Below are positions 61,973-64,000 of a stretch of 64,000 nucleotides of DNA, one piece after another. The notes under the pieces are model-generated. The model was not told the origin of the DNA, did no database searches, and saw only the letters and a list, made by a program, of their open reading frames with translations. A program made the position numbers and the translations under genes. Each line of letters begins with the position of its first letter. The first letter of the stretch is position 1. The DNA is from Sphingobacterium haloxyli (lineage in GTDB: Bacteria > Bacteroidota > Bacteroidia > Sphingobacteriales > Sphingobacteriaceae): assembly GCF_002980525.1 (NCBI RefSeq), contig NZ_PVBQ01000013.1, positions 1 through 64,000 on the forward strand, given 5' to 3'.

Positions 61973-63046
61973 TTACGGTTCAATATCCAAGTTTATATCA
62001 TCAGCGATAAAGTCGGGGTGTTTGCCTGCGATCACTTTATCGTAACTGAATTTAACAGCTTCTTCAGCTGGTAGTTGCCTAGACCACGAAACACGCGTTT
62101 CTGGACTAGCCCCCCATCCCCTAGAGTTGAATTCAGCATAGAATGCTGTTCTCTCATTGTCGGGGTTTCCCCAATTATGCCATCCGGATTGCTGTATGTG
62201 CTTATCCATTGCACAGTCGATGAATACCGCTTGAGCGTGCGGACGCCAGGGCCTGCCGAGATAAACCGAACTTTTGGCTATCTCAGAGCGAGCTGTGAGG
62301 GTACATTGATGGAATACATATCCATAGGCTTGATCTTCGGGGGTAGATGCCGCTGTGATGTACCCGTTCCGAGTACTTTCCAACTGGCAATTATCGAAAA
62401 ATGCGGTAGAGCCGCCGAAGATAAAATCGACCGATCCTTCGATAAAGCAGTCTTTTAGGTATTGATAGGTTCCATTGCCAGCATACCACGTATCTTGATG
62501 GCCTAAAAATCTACAGTTACGAAAAGATGAGTGAGCACCACCGATATTGATCGCTAATGCCTGTCCCGCATTTATACCTGCGGTATTTTCGAAAGTTATG
62601 TTTTCAGCAACGAAATTATTTCCCCGTACAAAGAACGATGCGGAACCACTTGTTCCGTAGTCGGAACCATCCGGTTTAATGCGACTCGCATAGTTGTTGT
62701 AGGTCAAAACCGTTGTTGCCGCATCCTCTCCTACCAAGTGGATATGATCTTTGTTCCGGGGTACGGTAATGACCTCTTTATAGATGCCATTTTTGATGTA
62801 GATGTAATAGGATTCCTGTGCATTGTCGGGTGCAGCATCAATCGCTTCCTGAACGGTTTTATAATCGCCGGTACCATCCGCCGCTACAACCCCATCCGCT
62901 TTGATCGTTTTATCCTCTTCTTCTGTCGATGTCGTTTCCGAACTGTTAGAACAGGACAGGAGAATAGGATAAACAGCTATTAGCAGGATAGCACATAGCA
63001 TCGAGATATCCGGTATATAATTTTTTGTTTTCAATAGTAAAAGCAT
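61973..63046 (-). CDS. Pectin methylesterase, CE8 family, lipoprotein
   Basis: A 357-residue beta-helix enzyme anchored by a lipobox (ILLSC). The CE8 motifs are present: VAADGTGDYKTVQEAIDAAPDN at the start, QDTWY near residue 182, VDFIFGGSTAFFDNC near 205 (catalytic Asp) and YLGRPWRPHAQAVF near 265 (Arg and Trp). It removes methyl groups from homogalacturonan. It stands first of the three-enzyme minus-strand series CE8-GH28-GH95, after a terminator-like hairpin at 63103-63145. Confidence 0.94.
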   Translation of the reverse strand: MLLLLKTKNYIPDISMLCAILLIAVYPILLSCSNSSETTSTEEEDKTIKADGVVAADGTGDYKTVQEAIDAAPDNAQESYYIYIKNGIYKEVITVPRNKDHIHLVGEDAATTVLTYNNYASRIKPDGSDYGTSGSASFFVRGNNFVAENITFENTAGINAGQALAINIGGAHSSFRNCRFLGHQDTWYAGNGTYQYLKDCFIEGSVDFIFGGSTAFFDNCQLESTRNGYITAASTPEDQAYGYVFHQCTLTARSEIAKSSVYLGRPWRPHAQAVFIDCAMDKHIQQSGWHNWGNPDNERTAFYAEFNSRGWGASPETRVSWSRQLPAEEAVKFSYDKVIAGKHPDFIADDINLDIEP

Positions 63047-63102
63047 ATTTGTTTTTTATTCGTTAATTTTAATCCTGTGCGATTAATGCTATTTTTACTG
63101 TA

Positions 63103-63145
63103 AGATATGCGCGCAGACCTTAAACGAAGAGTCTGCGGCATATCT
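63103..63145 (-). terminator. Hairpin between DUF5123-like and CE8 genes
   Basis: AGATATGC plus CGCAGAC (one bulged G) pair with GTCTGCGGCATATCT across a 12-base loop, directly after the stop of the partial gene on the minus strand. The T-tract is weak, so it may be an attenuator. Confidence 0.55.
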
Positions 63146-63153
63146 CGTTGTTT

Positions 63154-63999
63154 TTATTCGAACCAACGTGGATCACCCGCTGTTCCGCGACCGCCAAACC
63201 CGGAGCCGGGATTAATCCTAAAATCGCCGGCGTCCGGATCCACAAAAAGATCGGCAGCGCTACCGCTGAAGAGCGTAATATCTGCAAATCCACGGGAATC
63301 CCTTTCGATTTCAAACTCGTTCGTTCGATAACTGCCTGCAAAGGATACCGGAAGGCTGAAGTTTGCATGGTCATAACTGGTTGCATTCAGTTTCGCACCA
63401 CTGTTTGTGCCTGAAATAATATTGCTTCCCGCCTCCATCTCTAATGGGAGCCTATTGGTATCAAAACGGAGCAACTGACTCATAGTGGCGTTCTGATTGT
63501 AGAAGGTACAGTTTTGTACTACAATCTTTTTGACGGCAACCCGCACGTCCATGAGCTGTGTAGAAAGATCCGTTAGTGTACTGTTGGTAAACTTGATGGA
63601 GTCTACAACGGCCTCACTTCCGCCCACATTTACAACACCCCAGCCGCCGTTTTTATGAATTCTGCAATTATCAAACTCAATTCGATTCACATTGACGGCA
63701 TTATTCAAACGCACCACGCCGTTGCCAAAGCCTTCTATAAAACAGTTGATGAATCGGTAACCTGTAGTCTGTGTACCTGCCTGATCGGAGGTGACAAGGA
63801 AAGAACTTCCCGTAATAGCGTGAAGGTCCACATTCTCAAAAATAACCCTACCGTACTGCGTGTCCGATAGTTTAAAAGAACTGATTTGTAATATTGGATT
63901 CTTACCGTTAGCATTCGCTGTTCCGGTTATACTAACGCTGATTACGCCCGTCGGTAACGTTACGGAACCCAGATTATACGGTTGATCTCCCGAAAAGTT
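63154..63999 (-). CDS. DUF5123-like pectin-locus protein, cut by the window edge
   Basis: The frame stays open to the right edge, so only the last 281 residues are seen and the N-terminus lies beyond the window. The sequence has parallel beta-helix character: many VDSIKFTNSTLTDL- and IVVQNCTFYNQN-type rungs. It ends in GFGGRGTAGDPRWFE, which matches the C-terminal pattern of the DUF5123-like lipoprotein at 46808 (GDPRWAR). A GTG at 63831 is an internal codon, not the start. It probably belongs to a further SusCD-linked gene set to the right. Confidence 0.8.
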   Translation of the reverse strand, partial: NFSGDQPYNLGSVTLPTGVISVSITGTANANGKNPILQISSFKLSDTQYGRVIFENVDLHAITGSSFLVTSDQAGTQTTGYRFINCFIEGFGNGVVRLNNAVNVNRIEFDNCRIHKNGGWGVVNVGGSEAVVDSIKFTNSTLTDLSTQLMDVRVAVKKIVVQNCTFYNQNATMSQLLRFDTNRLPLEMEAGSNIISGTNSGAKLNATSYDHANFSLPVSFAGSYRTNEFEIERDSRGFADITLFSGSAADLFVDPDAGDFRINPGSGFGGRGTAGDPRWFE

Positions 64000-64000
64000 T

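Overview
The window looks like a chromosomal segment from a member of the Bacteroidota, most likely family Sphingobacteriaceae. The grounds are two SusC/SusD pairs, a FecI-type ECF sigma factor with a FecR anti-sigma factor, and several lipoproteins with a Cys after a short hydrophobic segment. TAnnTTTG promoter elements stand before many genes. Bacteroidota-typical families are also present (DUF6952, DUF3078, DUF5123/DUF4957-like, tricorn-like S41 peptidase, futalosine hydrolase). I saw no transposase, integrase, CRISPR array or rRNA. One tRNA gene, Arg(CCU), is present.

1-23 kb is ordinary housekeeping: a periplasmic tricorn-like protease; a CPBP protease / DUF2007 / CdsA / DUF2461 operon; AnmK; GcvH; pyruvate dehydrogenase E1-beta; futalosine hydrolase; a PTPS/QueD-like protein and FolE; and an O-methyltransferase. 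A cell-envelope cluster follows (two LysM glucosaminidases, a DUF3078 protein, an N-acetylmuramoyl-alanine amidase). Next is a minus-strand operon of a PIG-L deacetylase, two small membrane proteins and a sodium:solute symporter; one of the small proteins has only 39 residues. A peroxiredoxin/thioredoxin/DUF6952 group and the tRNA close this part.

23.3-38.4 kb is the most interesting block. An ECF sigma factor, FecR and an STN-bearing SusC/SusD pair are followed by an endonuclease/exonuclease/phosphatase-fold lipoprotein, a Tat-exported phosphocholine-type phospholipase C, a second large TonB-dependent receptor and an S1/P1 nuclease. It has the layout of a polysaccharide utilization locus, but every enzyme is predicted to cleave a phosphoester. 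I read it as a sensor-controlled organophosphate (phospholipid and/or nucleic acid) scavenging locus. A decayed helix-turn-helix gene and aconitase follow.

41.4-64 kb is a pectin utilization locus built from two convergent gene sets. The plus-strand set holds SusC, SusD, a DUF5123-like lipoprotein, two PL1 pectate lyases, a GH105 hydrolase and an esterase. The minus-strand set holds a DUF5123-like protein cut by the window edge, a CE8 pectin methylesterase, a GH28 polygalacturonase and a GH95 enzyme. Together they could demethylate and deacetylate pectin, cut it outside the cell, import oligomers and finish them in the periplasm. Two copies of one 24-bp perfect palindrome precede the two plus-strand gene blocks and are candidate operators. 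No regulator gene is visible, so it may lie outside the window. Two unusual repeat tracts sit between the convergent sets: an array of hairpins built on TGTACA/TGACAT words, and a tract of 10- and 11-bp helically phased motifs.
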